This document shows positions 26,409 through 35,466 of a stretch of DNA of 64,000 bases, in pieces (the first letter of the stretch is position 1; each line of letters opens with the position of its first letter). This DNA is from Clostridia bacterium (lineage in GTDB: Bacteria; Bacillota; Clostridia; UBA1381). Made by a program: the position numbers and the translations under genes. The stretch spans positions 1 to 64,000 of the forward strand of contig JAGBHE010000054.1 of assembly GCA_017935675.1 (NCBI GenBank), read 5' to 3'. Under the pieces are notes generated by a model. The model was given only the letters and a program-made list of their open reading frames with translations, was not told the DNA's origin and did no database searches.

Positions 26409-27032
26409 TTGGATTTTACAGCGATAGATTTTGAAACGGCAACCTCCGGTTTCTCAAGCATCTGCAGTATGGGAATCTGCGTTGTGGAAAACGGCAGGGT
26501 TGTGGAAAAACGTGATTTTCTTATTAAACCCGAGCCTTTTGAATTTAACAGATATAATATCATGATTCATGGCATAACGCCGGATATGGTGGCGGACAAG
26601 GGAACCTTCGACTGCTATTGGGAGGATATTAAGCCGTATCTTGAAAACAAAGTAATTGCAGCGCATAATGCCCAGTTTGATATCGGTGCTCTGCGTGCGG
26701 TGTGCGACAATTTTCAAATTGAGTATCCCTCCTTTTCATACATATGTACAGTAAAGCTGTCGCAGAAGGCGTATCCCGATTTTCTAAGTCATAAGCTGAA
26801 TTTACTTTGCGATGAGCTTGGTATCAGCTTCAGGCATCATGTGGCGCTTGATGACGCTTATGCCTGTGCGGCAGTGCTGCAACATATACTTGATGATTTC
26901 GGTCTTGACAGCCTTGATGAAATTGAGAGCAGGTTTGAGATAGGAATCGGGAAGCTGTACCCCGGATTTCATGAGCCTTGCAGAAAGAATAAGAAGAAAT
27001 CGAGGAAGAAAAATACAGTCGTAAGTAAATAG
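26409..27032 (+). CDS. DnaQ-type 3'-5' exonuclease
   Basis: 207 residues beginning at TTG, 6 bases after the mnmG stop. The DEDDh motifs are all present: FTAIDFETATSGF (ExoI), VIAAHNAQFDIGAL (ExoII) and HHVALDDAYACA (ExoIII, His and Asp). The C-terminus is basic (KNKKKSRKKN), perhaps for nucleic-acid binding. It resembles the epsilon-like proofreading exonucleases that occur as stand-alone enzymes in Firmicutes. The start codon is less certain than the domain. Confidence 0.85.
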   Translation: MDFTAIDFETATSGFSSICSMGICVVENGRVVEKRDFLIKPEPFEFNRYNIMIHGITPDMVADKGTFDCYWEDIKPYLENKVIAAHNAQFDIGALRAVCDNFQIEYPSFSYICTVKLSQKAYPDFLSHKLNLLCDELGISFRHHVALDDAYACAAVLQHILDDFGLDSLDEIESRFEIGIGKLYPGFHEPCRKNKKKSRKKNTVVSK

Positions 27033-27116
27033 TGTAATTAATATTATTGCATTAAAATTTATGATATCTTCTTTAATGGCTTTTCTTTACAAATAGATTA
27101 CAAAATCAGAAAGTAC

Positions 27117-27145
27117 TTGACAGCACTATATATTGATATTATAAT
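27117..27145 (+). promoter_or_regulatory. nrdDG promoter
   Basis: TTGACA, 17 bases, TATAAT (27140-27145): consensus promoter whose spacer overlaps the first NrdR box. Confidence 0.8.
27122..27137. promoter_or_regulatory. NrdR box 1
   Basis: AGCACTATATATTGAT matches the NrdR consensus (ACAC-WATATATW-GTGT) on the left half and core; it overlaps the nrdDG promoter spacer, where repression would be effective. Confidence 0.65.
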
Positions 27146-27165
27146 TATATACAGACGCGGATACA

Positions 27166-27181
27166 ACACAATATATTGTGT
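27166..27181. promoter_or_regulatory. NrdR box 2
   Basis: ACACAATATATTGTGT is a perfect 16-base palindrome and an excellent NrdR box. Its centre is 44 bases from box 1, near four helical turns, the kind of spacing NrdR pairs use. NrdR represses ribonucleotide reductase genes when dATP is plentiful. Confidence 0.85.
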
Positions 27182-27221
27182 CTGCTCTGTATTATTTTTT
27201 TGCCTAAAATTATGATGGGGG

Positions 27222-29546
27222 ATGAACGCTTTGGTAAATACGATAATAAAGCGTGACGGCAGACAGGCTGATTTTGACATTGAAAAGATTATAAGCGCTA
27301 TAGATAAGGCTTTTGTTGCTACAACGCACAGGGAAAACAGAGAATATGCGCAGTTTCTTGCGAACCGTGTTTTATGTGAGCTTGAGGAAAATCATATTGA
27401 ACGGCCGTCTGTTGAAGAAATTCAGGATACCGTTGAAAAGATACTTATTGATAACGGTCATGTGAGAATTGCCAAGGCATATATTTTGTACCGCTCAGAA
27501 CGGACGCGCCGCAGAAATATGAAATCCGACCTTATGAGGGTTTACGAGGATATAACCTTCAAGGATTCAAAGGACAGCGATATAAAACGTGAAAATGCAA
27601 ACGTAAATGCGGATACTGCTATGGGAACAATGCTGAAATACGGCTCTGAGGGCGCAAAGCAGTTCTTTAAAATGAGTGTGCTTAAGCCTGAGCATTCACG
27701 GGCGCATGAAGAGGGAGACATACATATACATGACCTTGATTTTCTGACAATGACGACAACCTGCTGTCAGATAGACCTTCTTGAGCTTTTTAAGGGCGGA
27801 TTTTCAACAGGTCATGGCGTTATTCGTGAGCCTAATGATATTTCAAGCTATGCGGCACTGGCTTGCATTGCCATTCAGTCAAATCAGAATGATCAGCACG
27901 GCGGACAAAGCATTGCCAATTTTGATTACGGTCTTGCCCCCGGAGTGAAGAAGACATATATAAAATTCTACAGAAGAAATCTGAAAAAGGCAATTTCCCT
28001 TATCAGCGGCAAAACAATTGATGAGGATATTTTGAAGGAAATGCAAAAGGCTCTTTTTGATAACGGTTTTGTGCTGAGAATGTCAGAGCATGATGCATAT
28101 CTTGAGGCTGAACGGGAAAAGCTTACAGAGATGGGTATTCCGGCTGAAGAAGCTTCTGCGGCACAGGGATTTGCCGTATCAGAGGCAGAGGCAGAAACGG
28201 ACAGGGCTACGTATCAGGCAATGGAGGCGCTGATTCATAATCTTAATACAATGAATTCAAGAGCAGGAGCCCAGACTCCGTTTTCTTCTATAAATTACGG
28301 AATGGACACCTCTGCCGAGGGAAGAATGGTAATAAAAAATGTTCTGCTTGCAAATGAGGCAGGTCTCGGAAACGGAGAAACTCCGATTTTCCCTATACAG
28401 ATTTTCCGTGTAAAGGACGGCGTAAGCTATAATGAGGGCGATCCGAACTACGATTTGTTCAAGCTTGCATGCAGAGTCAGCGCAAAGCGTCTTTTCCCTA
28501 ACTTTTCTTTCATTGACGCGCCCTTTAATCTTCAGTATTATAAAGGAACTCCGGAGACGGAAATTGCTTATATGGGCTGCCGTACAAGAGTTATCGGAAA
28601 TGTATACGACAAATCAAGGGAAATCTGCAACCGCCGCGGTAATCTGAGCTTTACATCGGTTAATCTCCCGAGAATTGCAATAAGAGCAAAGGGCGATGTT
28701 GAATGGTTTTTTGAGGAGCTTGACAGAAAAATTGATCTTATTATCGACCAGCTTCTTGACCGTTTTAAAATTCAGTGTGCAAAAAAAGTCAAGAATTATC
28801 CTTTCCTGATGGGAAACGGTGTATGGCTTGATTCTGAAAAGCTTGGCCCCGAGGACACTCTTGAGGAGGTATTGAAGCACGGCACATTGTCGCTGGGCTG
28901 GATTGGTCTTGCCGAAGCCCTTGTTGCGCTTATAGGTGAGCATCACGGTCAGTCGGAACGCGCTCAGAATCTTGGATTGGACATTGTGTCCCATATGCGC
29001 AAGCGCATGGACGACGCCGCTGCTGAGACGGGACTTAATTTTGGCTTGATTGCAACTCCCGCCGAGGGGCTGTCCGGCAGATTTGTAAAGATGGACAAGA
29101 AAAGATTTGGTATAATACCCGGCGTAACAGACAGAGATTATTATACCAATTCATTTCATGTGCCTGTATATTATGAAATAAGTGCGATTGAAAAGATAAA
29201 AAAAGAAGCTCCGTATCATGAGCTGACAAATGCAGGACATATTTCGTATGTTGAGCTTGACGGTGACCCCACGAAAAATCTTCCGGCATTTGAGAAGGTA
29301 ATACGTGCAATGCATGATGCCGGAATCGGTTACGGAAGTATAAATCATCCTGTTGACCGCGATCCTGTCTGCGGCTTTACGGGAATAATCGGAGATACTT
29401 GTCCTGCCTGCGGGAGAAGCGAGAATGACGGGCAGCCGCGGTTTGAGAGGATAAGGCGTGTTACAGGGTATCTTGTAGGTACTCTTGACAGGTTTAATGA
29501 CGGTAAGCGCGCCGAAGAACGCGACAGGGTTAAGCATGGAGTTTGA
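27222..29546 (+). CDS. nrdD: Anaerobic ribonucleoside-triphosphate reductase
   Basis: 774 residues. N-terminal ATP-cone (about 8-95: IIKRDGRQADFDIEKIISAI), then the large radical domain, a C-terminal zinc-type region (VCGFTGIIGDTCPACGR) and the glycyl-radical block RVTGYLVGTLDRF (Gly about 749). It reduces NTPs to dNTPs under anoxia. ATG at 27222 has its GGGGG too close; an in-frame TTG at 27231 is better spaced, so the true start may be 3 codons later. It forms an operon with nrdG, controlled by NrdR boxes. Confidence 0.95.
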   Translation: MNALVNTIIKRDGRQADFDIEKIISAIDKAFVATTHRENREYAQFLANRVLCELEENHIERPSVEEIQDTVEKILIDNGHVRIAKAYILYRSERTRRRNMKSDLMRVYEDITFKDSKDSDIKRENANVNADTAMGTMLKYGSEGAKQFFKMSVLKPEHSRAHEEGDIHIHDLDFLTMTTTCCQIDLLELFKGGFSTGHGVIREPNDISSYAALACIAIQSNQNDQHGGQSIANFDYGLAPGVKKTYIKFYRRNLKKAISLISGKTIDEDILKEMQKALFDNGFVLRMSEHDAYLEAEREKLTEMGIPAEEASAAQGFAVSEAEAETDRATYQAMEALIHNLNTMNSRAGAQTPFSSINYGMDTSAEGRMVIKNVLLANEAGLGNGETPIFPIQIFRVKDGVSYNEGDPNYDLFKLACRVSAKRLFPNFSFIDAPFNLQYYKGTPETEIAYMGCRTRVIGNVYDKSREICNRRGNLSFTSVNLPRIAIRAKGDVEWFFEELDRKIDLIIDQLLDRFKIQCAKKVKNYPFLMGNGVWLDSEKLGPEDTLEEVLKHGTLSLGWIGLAEALVALIGEHHGQSERAQNLGLDIVSHMRKRMDDAAAETGLNFGLIATPAEGLSGRFVKMDKKRFGIIPGVTDRDYYTNSFHVPVYYEISAIEKIKKEAPYHELTNAGHISYVELDGDPTKNLPAFEKVIRAMHDAGIGYGSINHPVDRDPVCGFTGIIGDTCPACGRSENDGQPRFERIRRVTGYLVGTLDRFNDGKRAEERDRVKHGV

Positions 29547-29548
29547 TT

Positions 29549-30043
29549 ATGGATATTCGTCTTTTCGGAACGGCAAATGATTCTATAGTTGACGGCCCCG
29601 GCATAAGATACGCCGTATTTGTTCAGGGCTGTCCCCACAGGTGTCCGGGCTGTCACAACCCCGGTTCTCACAATTTTGAGGGCGGGTATATTAAAAGTAT
29701 AGAAGAGCTTGCTTCTGAGATAAAAAACAATCCTTTGCTGGATGGGGTCACCTTTTCTGGCGGTGAGCCTTTCTGCAGCGCGGAGGAGCTTTCATATCTT
29801 GCATCTCTTCTGGATATGAATGTGTTCTGTTATACAGGATATCTTTTTGAAGAGCTTGTGCGCGGCGCAAATAAGGAAAATCACTGGGGAGAGCTTTTAA
29901 GCTGCATTGATGTTCTGGTGGACGGAAAATTTGAAGCTGAGAAGAAAAGCTATGAGCTTTTGTTTAAAGGCAGCTCAAACCAGAGAATAATAGATGTACC
30001 TGAAAGCCTTAAGACCGGAAGTGTTGTATTATATGAATTTTAA
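29549..30043 (+). CDS. nrdG: Anaerobic ribonucleotide reductase activating protein
   Basis: 164 residues of the radical-SAM fold. The cluster-binding CxxxCxxC is seen in QGCPHRCPGCHNP (about 27-34), followed by TFSGGEPF. It installs the glycyl radical on NrdD. ATG at 29549 lies just after the nrdD stop (29544-29546). Confidence 0.93.
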   Translation: MDIRLFGTANDSIVDGPGIRYAVFVQGCPHRCPGCHNPGSHNFEGGYIKSIEELASEIKNNPLLDGVTFSGGEPFCSAEELSYLASLLDMNVFCYTGYLFEELVRGANKENHWGELLSCIDVLVDGKFEAEKKSYELLFKGSSNQRIIDVPESLKTGSVVLYEF

Positions 30044-30069
30044 AATAAACAGCGGAGGATTTTGTTTGA

Positions 30070-30381
30070 ATGAGCTTTTATGACAAGGTTTATGAGCAGG
30101 TTTTAAAAATACCGGCCGGAAAGGTGGCAACCTATGGTCAGATTGCAGCCTTGTGCAATTCTCCGCGGGCGTCCAGGGCTGTGGGCTTTGCCCTTCATGC
30201 AAACCCTATGCCGGGAGTAATTCCGTGTCATCGCGTTGTGAACCGTTTCGGCGGTCTTGCTCCTGCTTTTGCTTTCGGCGGACCTGAAGTGCAGAAAGAG
30301 CTTCTTGAGGCTGAAGGTATAGAGGTGAGTGAGGATTTTTTGGTTAATCTTGAACAATATCGATGGACAGGTGAGGAATAA
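30070..30381 (+). CDS. MGMT-family DNA alkyltransferase-like protein
   Basis: 103 residues: only the C-terminal DNA-binding domain of O6-alkylguanine-DNA alkyltransferases, as in many short bacterial forms. The block VATYGQIAALCNSPRASRAV and the active-site motif IPCHRVV (Cys about 52) are present, so it is not the Trp-substituted ATL type, though the length fits either. It probably removes or marks O6-alkylguanine. ATG follows CGGAGGATT. Confidence 0.85.
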   Translation: MSFYDKVYEQVLKIPAGKVATYGQIAALCNSPRASRAVGFALHANPMPGVIPCHRVVNRFGGLAPAFAFGGPEVQKELLEAEGIEVSEDFLVNLEQYRWTGEE

Positions 30382-30472
30382 TGTGTTTTTTGCGCGGAAA
30401 TCGGAGAATTTTCCGTTTTCCGCGTAAAATACGCGTATTGCTCAAAAAAAATATTTTTTTTAAAAAAAGGTA

Positions 30473-30501
30473 TTGACAAATAGGTAAAGATATGCTATAA
30501 T
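30473..30501 (+). promoter_or_regulatory. tRNA-fMet promoter
   Basis: TTGACA, 17 bases, TATAAT (30496-30501), 30 bases before the tRNA. Confidence 0.8.
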
Positions 30502-30530
30502 TAAATAGTTGCAACAAATAAATTAAATAT

Positions 30531-30606
<76 letters not shown>

Positions 30607-30610
30607 TTAA

Positions 30611-30651
30611 AAATGGCTTAAAACCTTGTGTTTTGGGCCATTTATTTTTTT
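30611..30651 (+). terminator. Terminator of tRNA-fMet
   Basis: AAATGGC and GCCATTT, with inner AAAAC/GTTTT pairing, form a hairpin followed by TTTATTTTTTT. Confidence 0.75.
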
Positions 30652-30952
30652 GCAATAATTTACAAGCCGTGTTTTTGTCCTTTGTTTGTCCGTTATTTAA
30701 ATGGAAAATGGTGAAAAAAAACGGAAATATACTGTGTTTTATGTTTTATATTTCCGTTCCGGGGTTAACATGCTTTGAAGCTGTTTGCTACGATATAGTT
30801 TGAGAAGCAGTATCAATTATCAGGTATGCTTTTGGTTGGAATAATTGTTGTTTTTGAGAACATATTATCTTTTTTGAAGGTTGAATTTGTTGTGCAAACT
30901 ATATATAATTATTATATATAATAAAATTTGTACATGCAGGAGGAGTATAGCG
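30652..30952 (+). other. Intergenic region before the glycan locus
   Basis: No credible gene. It contains an inverted repeat AACGGAAATAT (30720-30730) / ATATTTCCGTT (30748-30758) and an AT-rich stretch near 30900 that probably holds the promoter of the next gene, without consensus hexamers. Confidence 0.5.
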
Positions 30953-32791
30953 GTGAAATCAATAAAGTTTTTATCAATACTGTTGGTTATGATAAATTTG
31001 TTTATAAGCAGCAGCGGTGTATTAAGCAGTGCAGGTGCTGAAGAATATGTTGACGGTTATTATGAATGGTCGCTGGATGATGGAATGTATTCCGACGGTG
31101 GAAAGGTTTTGCTTGATACAACAGGAAGAAACAATGCGACTCTTAAGGAAGGACGGCTCGTGCCTTATTTTTCAAACGGACAGGCAACTCTTGCAAACAG
31201 TTCGTTTTATTTGCTTGACAAGCCTGTTACCTTGTCGCAGAATAAAAACTGGCGCGTTGAGTGGAAGGGAAGAATGGAAGCGGGTACGACTTCAAATTGT
31301 CATATAATTCTCGGTAATGACGGTGCAGAGCAATATATAATGTATGCCTCAAATAAAATTTTTTTCGGGAACAAGGTTAAACAGCGTGCAGAGTTTGCAT
31401 GTAACAGAGACGCAGTAGCATATAAGGAAACATCATATATCCTTGAAGGAGATTCAGACAGACATGTACGTCTTACATACCATGTTGCAGATGAAGCAGA
31501 GCCTGTTGTAAGTGATTGGGTTGAGTACCCACAGGCGGTTAATGATATTACCGTTTCTTCGTTGTTCGGAAATTATTCGAATATTTTGTACAAGGGCATG
31601 ATTGATTATGTACGTGTTTGGGAGGAATATCCCGAGGAACTGATTAATGACCCGGGAGAGGGCATAAGCGCTGATTTTAAGATTGTTGATGCAAGCGGGA
31701 CAGAAGTAAGAGGAACAAAGGATGATTTCGGCAAGGACAGCTTTTATCTGACAGGAAATATTAAGAATACTTCAAGAAAATCCTCCGGTAAAATTTATTG
31801 TATAATGTCTGCATATAATAATGCAGGTAAGCTGCAGGGTGCAGCGATGAAGCAGCTTGCATTGCCTGCAAAAGGAAGTATGGATATAACTATGGAAGAC
31901 GGTATTTGCCTGGATAATGCTCCCGTATTAAAGGGAGATAAGATAAAAGCGTTTGTGTTTGATGACCGGCTTAAGCCTGCCTGTGAAAGCAGCAGGGTTG
32001 TGTTTGACGGAAGATTTGCAGGCTCGATAAAGATGCTGTCTATTGGTAACAGCTATTCTATTGACGCGTCTACTATGGTTCATGATATAGCAGCAGCTGA
32101 CGGTGTGGATATAAACATTTTAAATCTTCACATAGGAGGATGCACTCTTGAAACTCACTGGGCAAATGCGCAGAGCGGTGCGGCAGCGTATGCTTCACAG
32201 TTGAATGGGATTTCTGCCGGCATAACATCAATGGAAGCCGCTCTTAAAAAGGAAAAATGGGATTATGTTTCCTTGCAGCAGGGAAGCCATGAAAGTAATG
32301 ATTTTTCAAAATTCTGGACGGAGGAAAAACCATATCTCACAAATTTATCGGAATATATAAGATCCTTAGCACCTCAGGCAACACAGCTTATACACCAGAC
32401 ATGGGCTTATGGAAATCAGTATGCGATTTCAAGACTTGGATATACGGGGAATGCACCCTTGGCACGTAATGCAATGTTTGCAGATGTTAAAAATGCTTAC
32501 AGACAGGCTGCTGATAAGCTTGGCGTAAATATATTGCCATGCGGCGAAGCGGTACAATATGCACAGAATGTTATGGGGCTGACGGAGGCTCAGATGTACA
32601 GAGATCAGTACAGTCATCTTACATATGATAAAGGGCGTTATCTTGTTGCTGCCGTGTGGTATTCAACGCTTACCGGTAATTCTGTTTTGACAAACAGCTA
32701 TCATCCCGCGGGAATCAGTAGTTCTGAGCTTCAAAAGCTTAAATCAGCTGTTGATTATGTTGTAAATATGAGTGAATATAAATGGAGATAA
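30953..32791 (+). CDS. Exported LamG-like/DUF4886 (SGNH-like) protein
   Basis: 612 residues starting at GTG behind AGGAGGA. Signal peptide 1-27. The N-terminal part (about 35-240) is a LamG-like beta-sandwich: EWSLDDGMYSDGGKVLLDTT. The C-terminal part (about 360-600) is a DUF4886/SGNH-like hydrolase fold: KMLSIGNSYSIDASTM with the possible nucleophile Ser, VSLQQGS and YSHLTYDKGRYLVA. Relatives occur in polysaccharide-utilisation loci and may be esterases. It has no SLH module. It opens the glycan locus, before the AraC regulator. Confidence 0.75.
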   Translation: MKSIKFLSILLVMINLFISSSGVLSSAGAEEYVDGYYEWSLDDGMYSDGGKVLLDTTGRNNATLKEGRLVPYFSNGQATLANSSFYLLDKPVTLSQNKNWRVEWKGRMEAGTTSNCHIILGNDGAEQYIMYASNKIFFGNKVKQRAEFACNRDAVAYKETSYILEGDSDRHVRLTYHVADEAEPVVSDWVEYPQAVNDITVSSLFGNYSNILYKGMIDYVRVWEEYPEELINDPGEGISADFKIVDASGTEVRGTKDDFGKDSFYLTGNIKNTSRKSSGKIYCIMSAYNNAGKLQGAAMKQLALPAKGSMDITMEDGICLDNAPVLKGDKIKAFVFDDRLKPACESSRVVFDGRFAGSIKMLSIGNSYSIDASTMVHDIAAADGVDINILNLHIGGCTLETHWANAQSGAAAYASQLNGISAGITSMEAALKKEKWDYVSLQQGSHESNDFSKFWTEEKPYLTNLSEYIRSLAPQATQLIHQTWAYGNQYAISRLGYTGNAPLARNAMFADVKNAYRQAADKLGVNILPCGEAVQYAQNVMGLTEAQMYRDQYSHLTYDKGRYLVAAVWYSTLTGNSVLTNSYHPAGISSSELQKLKSAVDYVVNMSEYKWR

Positions 32792-32851
32792 TCATATATG
32801 ATGCCTAATTAATACAAATTATGTATTATATAGAAAACTAAAAGCTGCAGC

Positions 32852-32880
32852 TTGACATTTCCCTGGGTTTATGATATACT
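32852..32880 (+). promoter_or_regulatory. Promoter of the AraC regulator
   Basis: TTGACA, 17 bases, TATACT (32875-32880). Confidence 0.7.
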
Positions 32881-32914
32881 TTGTGTGAAACTTGTTTAAT
32901 AAATTGAGTGAAAA

Positions 32915-35212
32915 ATGAAAAGTATTATAAATAATATGAAAAAATCAAAAAAAACAATATCAAAAAGTATAAAGCAAAGATGGATATATACATATTTGCT
33001 TGTGCTGTTTGTTCCGCTTATTATATCGCTTCTTGTTTTTGACAGTAATATTCATTTCATTGAAAAACAGATGAAAACAGAAGGAGAGACAGTATTGCGT
33101 TGGGGCAGCAGTGAGCTTGGAGCGTGGCAGCAAAGCTGTTATACAATCCTGGATAAGGTAATAGATAATAATGACATATATAGAATTATAAACAGCTTTG
33201 ATAATAATTATGATAAAACAATTATCAAGGGGTATCTCGAATTATACAGGAAATACAGTGACAGTGTAAAAAGTGTTTCAATTCTTGTACCCGACCAAAA
33301 TTGGGTGGCATCATCTGAAACATACAGTAATATTTATTTAAATTATCTTATATATAAAAATGACGGATATCAAGGTGATTATGATTCCTGGAAAAGACTG
33401 TTTCAGAGTTATTATAAGGGGGATTTTATTGTGTTGCCCATGAGCAGCAGCAATGAGCTTCTTTATATGACAAGCATCAACTATTCTGAAGGTGAAAAAT
33501 ATTTTAACCTTATAGTCAGTCTGAATTCGCAGTTTGTAGGTCATACGATAAATTCCTTTTTGCCGAGCGAAAATGCAGAATTCTTTATTATTGAAAATGA
33601 TAAGATTGTTTTTAGCTTTTCACCCGGCAGCAAAACCGGAGAAATTCTGAAATCTGATTATAATGATTTATACACGTTTATTGATGGCAGCGAATATGTT
33701 TTTTTTAAGAGTAACGATCTTTTTGAAAATCTTGAATTGTGTTATATTGTGCCCAAAAAGGAGTATCTTTCAAATGTGAATAAGCAAATAACAGGAGTTG
33801 TTATTTCGATTACATTTTGTGTTGTTTTTGGGATTTTTCTCATTGCGCTGTTTGTTAAGAAAAATTATAGCCCGATAAGCAGTATAATAAATGAGCTTCC
33901 TGTAAAATCAAGTATTTTAAAGGATGAATACGCATATATTTATGATTCTGTAAAGGATATAGTTTCAAAAAATAAGAATATGCAGAGCCAGCTGAAAAAA
34001 CAAAATGATCTTGTTCGAAATAATATCCTCGTGAAGCTTGTTAAGCAGGGGGTAACTAATGTTATTCCGCAAGGGAAAATGCTTGAGGATTACGGAATAT
34101 ATTTTATCGGTGAACGATATGCAACGATAATGTTCTATCTTGAGGATGTATCAAAGCTTTTTATTGAGGAGAATATATCGGAACATGAACAGATTGAGCT
34201 TTCGGTTGTAATCATTGATAATATCGTAAGCGAGCTTGCACAAAAATATGGCGTAGGATATATGCTTGATATCGATAATGCATTGGTATTTCTTATGAAT
34301 TTTGAGGACTGCAAGGAGGAAAGTACAATTTTGTCAGAGCTCAGACAATTGTGTGAGCAGGCAAAATCAGCTATTTATGCAAATTTTGATATTCGTTTTA
34401 CTGTATCGATAAGCAGCGTTCATACCGGCTACAGTGAGATGAAGCTTTGTTTGGTGGACTGTATTACAGCTATGGAATACAGACTTATAAAGGGATTGGA
34501 CAGTATAATTGAGTATGCTGAGGTGTCCGACAATGACTCGTTTGAATATCAATATTCTATTAAGGATGAACAACGGCTTATAAACAGCATTCTTGCCGGT
34601 GATTATGAGCAGTCGCAGAAAATTGCCGAAGCGGTAATCAATAAAAATATTGATGATGTTAACAGCATAAAATGCATTAAACTGCTTGTTTTTGATATTA
34701 TGGGAACTATGTATAAGGCAATAGATGAGATGCATATTACAGAGCAGAGAAGTCAGCTGCGTTTGATTGTGGAAAATATTATAGACTGTACAACGATGGA
34801 AGAAATCCGAGATGAAATTAACGATATTCTTTCGGTTTTATGTAACGGTGCCAATGATATAAAGGATTCCGCACAGAATATCATAGTCCGTCATGTAATT
34901 GAGTATATAGATGCCAATTATCAGGATATTTCCCTGAGTGTTGCAATGCTTGCTGAGAACAACGGAATAACGCCTAATTATCTTTCTAAAATATTTAAGG
35001 ATGTTACAGGTGAGAGATTGTTATATTATATACATAATATTCGTTTGAATAAGGCGAAAGAAATTCTTTTAAATGAACGCTCGTTGACTGTTGAACAAAT
35101 TGCAAATCGGGTTGGGTACAGCAATACTGCAACATTTAACAGAACATTTCTTAAATTTGAAGGAGTATCGCCGACAAAATGGCTTGAAAGAAATTCAAGA
35201 GCGGAAGATTAA
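32915..35212 (+). CDS. Membrane-anchored AraC-family regulator with extracellular sensor
   Basis: 765 residues. Membrane segments near 22-45 (YTYLLVLFVPLIISLLVF) and 285-310 (VVISITFCVVFGIFLIALFV) enclose an extracellular domain of the Cache type. A cytoplasmic middle region follows, and the C-terminal 100 residues are two AraC helix-turn-helices: DANYQDISLSVAMLAENNGI, TPNYLSKIFK, VEQIANRVGYSNTATFNRTF. Such one-component regulators are standard for LplBC-type sugar loci, sensing an outside oligosaccharide and activating the adjacent transport genes. Own promoter; strong terminator behind. Confidence 0.88.
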   Translation: MKSIINNMKKSKKTISKSIKQRWIYTYLLVLFVPLIISLLVFDSNIHFIEKQMKTEGETVLRWGSSELGAWQQSCYTILDKVIDNNDIYRIINSFDNNYDKTIIKGYLELYRKYSDSVKSVSILVPDQNWVASSETYSNIYLNYLIYKNDGYQGDYDSWKRLFQSYYKGDFIVLPMSSSNELLYMTSINYSEGEKYFNLIVSLNSQFVGHTINSFLPSENAEFFIIENDKIVFSFSPGSKTGEILKSDYNDLYTFIDGSEYVFFKSNDLFENLELCYIVPKKEYLSNVNKQITGVVISITFCVVFGIFLIALFVKKNYSPISSIINELPVKSSILKDEYAYIYDSVKDIVSKNKNMQSQLKKQNDLVRNNILVKLVKQGVTNVIPQGKMLEDYGIYFIGERYATIMFYLEDVSKLFIEENISEHEQIELSVVIIDNIVSELAQKYGVGYMLDIDNALVFLMNFEDCKEESTILSELRQLCEQAKSAIYANFDIRFTVSISSVHTGYSEMKLCLVDCITAMEYRLIKGLDSIIEYAEVSDNDSFEYQYSIKDEQRLINSILAGDYEQSQKIAEAVINKNIDDVNSIKCIKLLVFDIMGTMYKAIDEMHITEQRSQLRLIVENIIDCTTMEEIRDEINDILSVLCNGANDIKDSAQNIIVRHVIEYIDANYQDISLSVAMLAENNGITPNYLSKIFKDVTGERLLYYIHNIRLNKAKEILLNERSLTVEQIANRVGYSNTATFNRTFLKFEGVSPTKWLERNSRAED

Positions 35213-35218
35213 AGCTGC

Positions 35219-35258
35219 AAAGCGGCTGTTGCGCAGAGCGACAGCCGCTTTGTAGTTT
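35219..35258 (+). terminator. Terminator of the AraC gene
   Basis: AAAGCGGCTGT and ACAGCCGCTTT pair perfectly around 11 bases, followed by GTAGTTTTTG. Confidence 0.75.
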
Positions 35259-35285
35259 TTGAGAATATATTATTCTTTTTACATA

Positions 35286-35314
35286 TTGATATTTTTGTTT
35301 ACGTGAGCTATAAT
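35286..35314 (+). promoter_or_regulatory. Promoter of the permease operon
   Basis: TTGATA, 17 bases, TATAAT (35309-35314). The message would start near 35321 and carry the structured leader that follows. Confidence 0.65.
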
Positions 35315-35327
35315 ATAATTAAATTAA

Positions 35328-35433
35328 GATGTCCGAAGTCTCTGAGGACATCGGGCTCCGCCTGATTTTTTCAGACGGAGTACACTCCCCGACCGAAGAC
35401 GTTGAATTACCGGCTTTCAGCCTTTGCTGAAGC
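35328..35433 (+). promoter_or_regulatory. Structured 5' leader of the permease operon, family unknown
   Basis: Three hairpins in succession: GATGTCC/GGACATC (35328-35352); a nested hairpin with inner CTCCGCCTGA/TCAGACGGAG and outer TCGGG/CCCGA (35351-35392); TTCAGC/GCTGAA (35416-35431). The first two share TC at 35351-35352 and may compete. It does not match a riboswitch class I recognise. Confidence 0.5.
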
Positions 35434-35466
35434 GTGTGATGATGTTTAGAAAGGATTTGCAAAAAT

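Noticed and set aside
35328..35466. Leader as a known riboswitch (GEMM, TPP, SAM, FMN, cobalamin)
   Set aside because: None of the conserved cores of these classes could be found in the leader.
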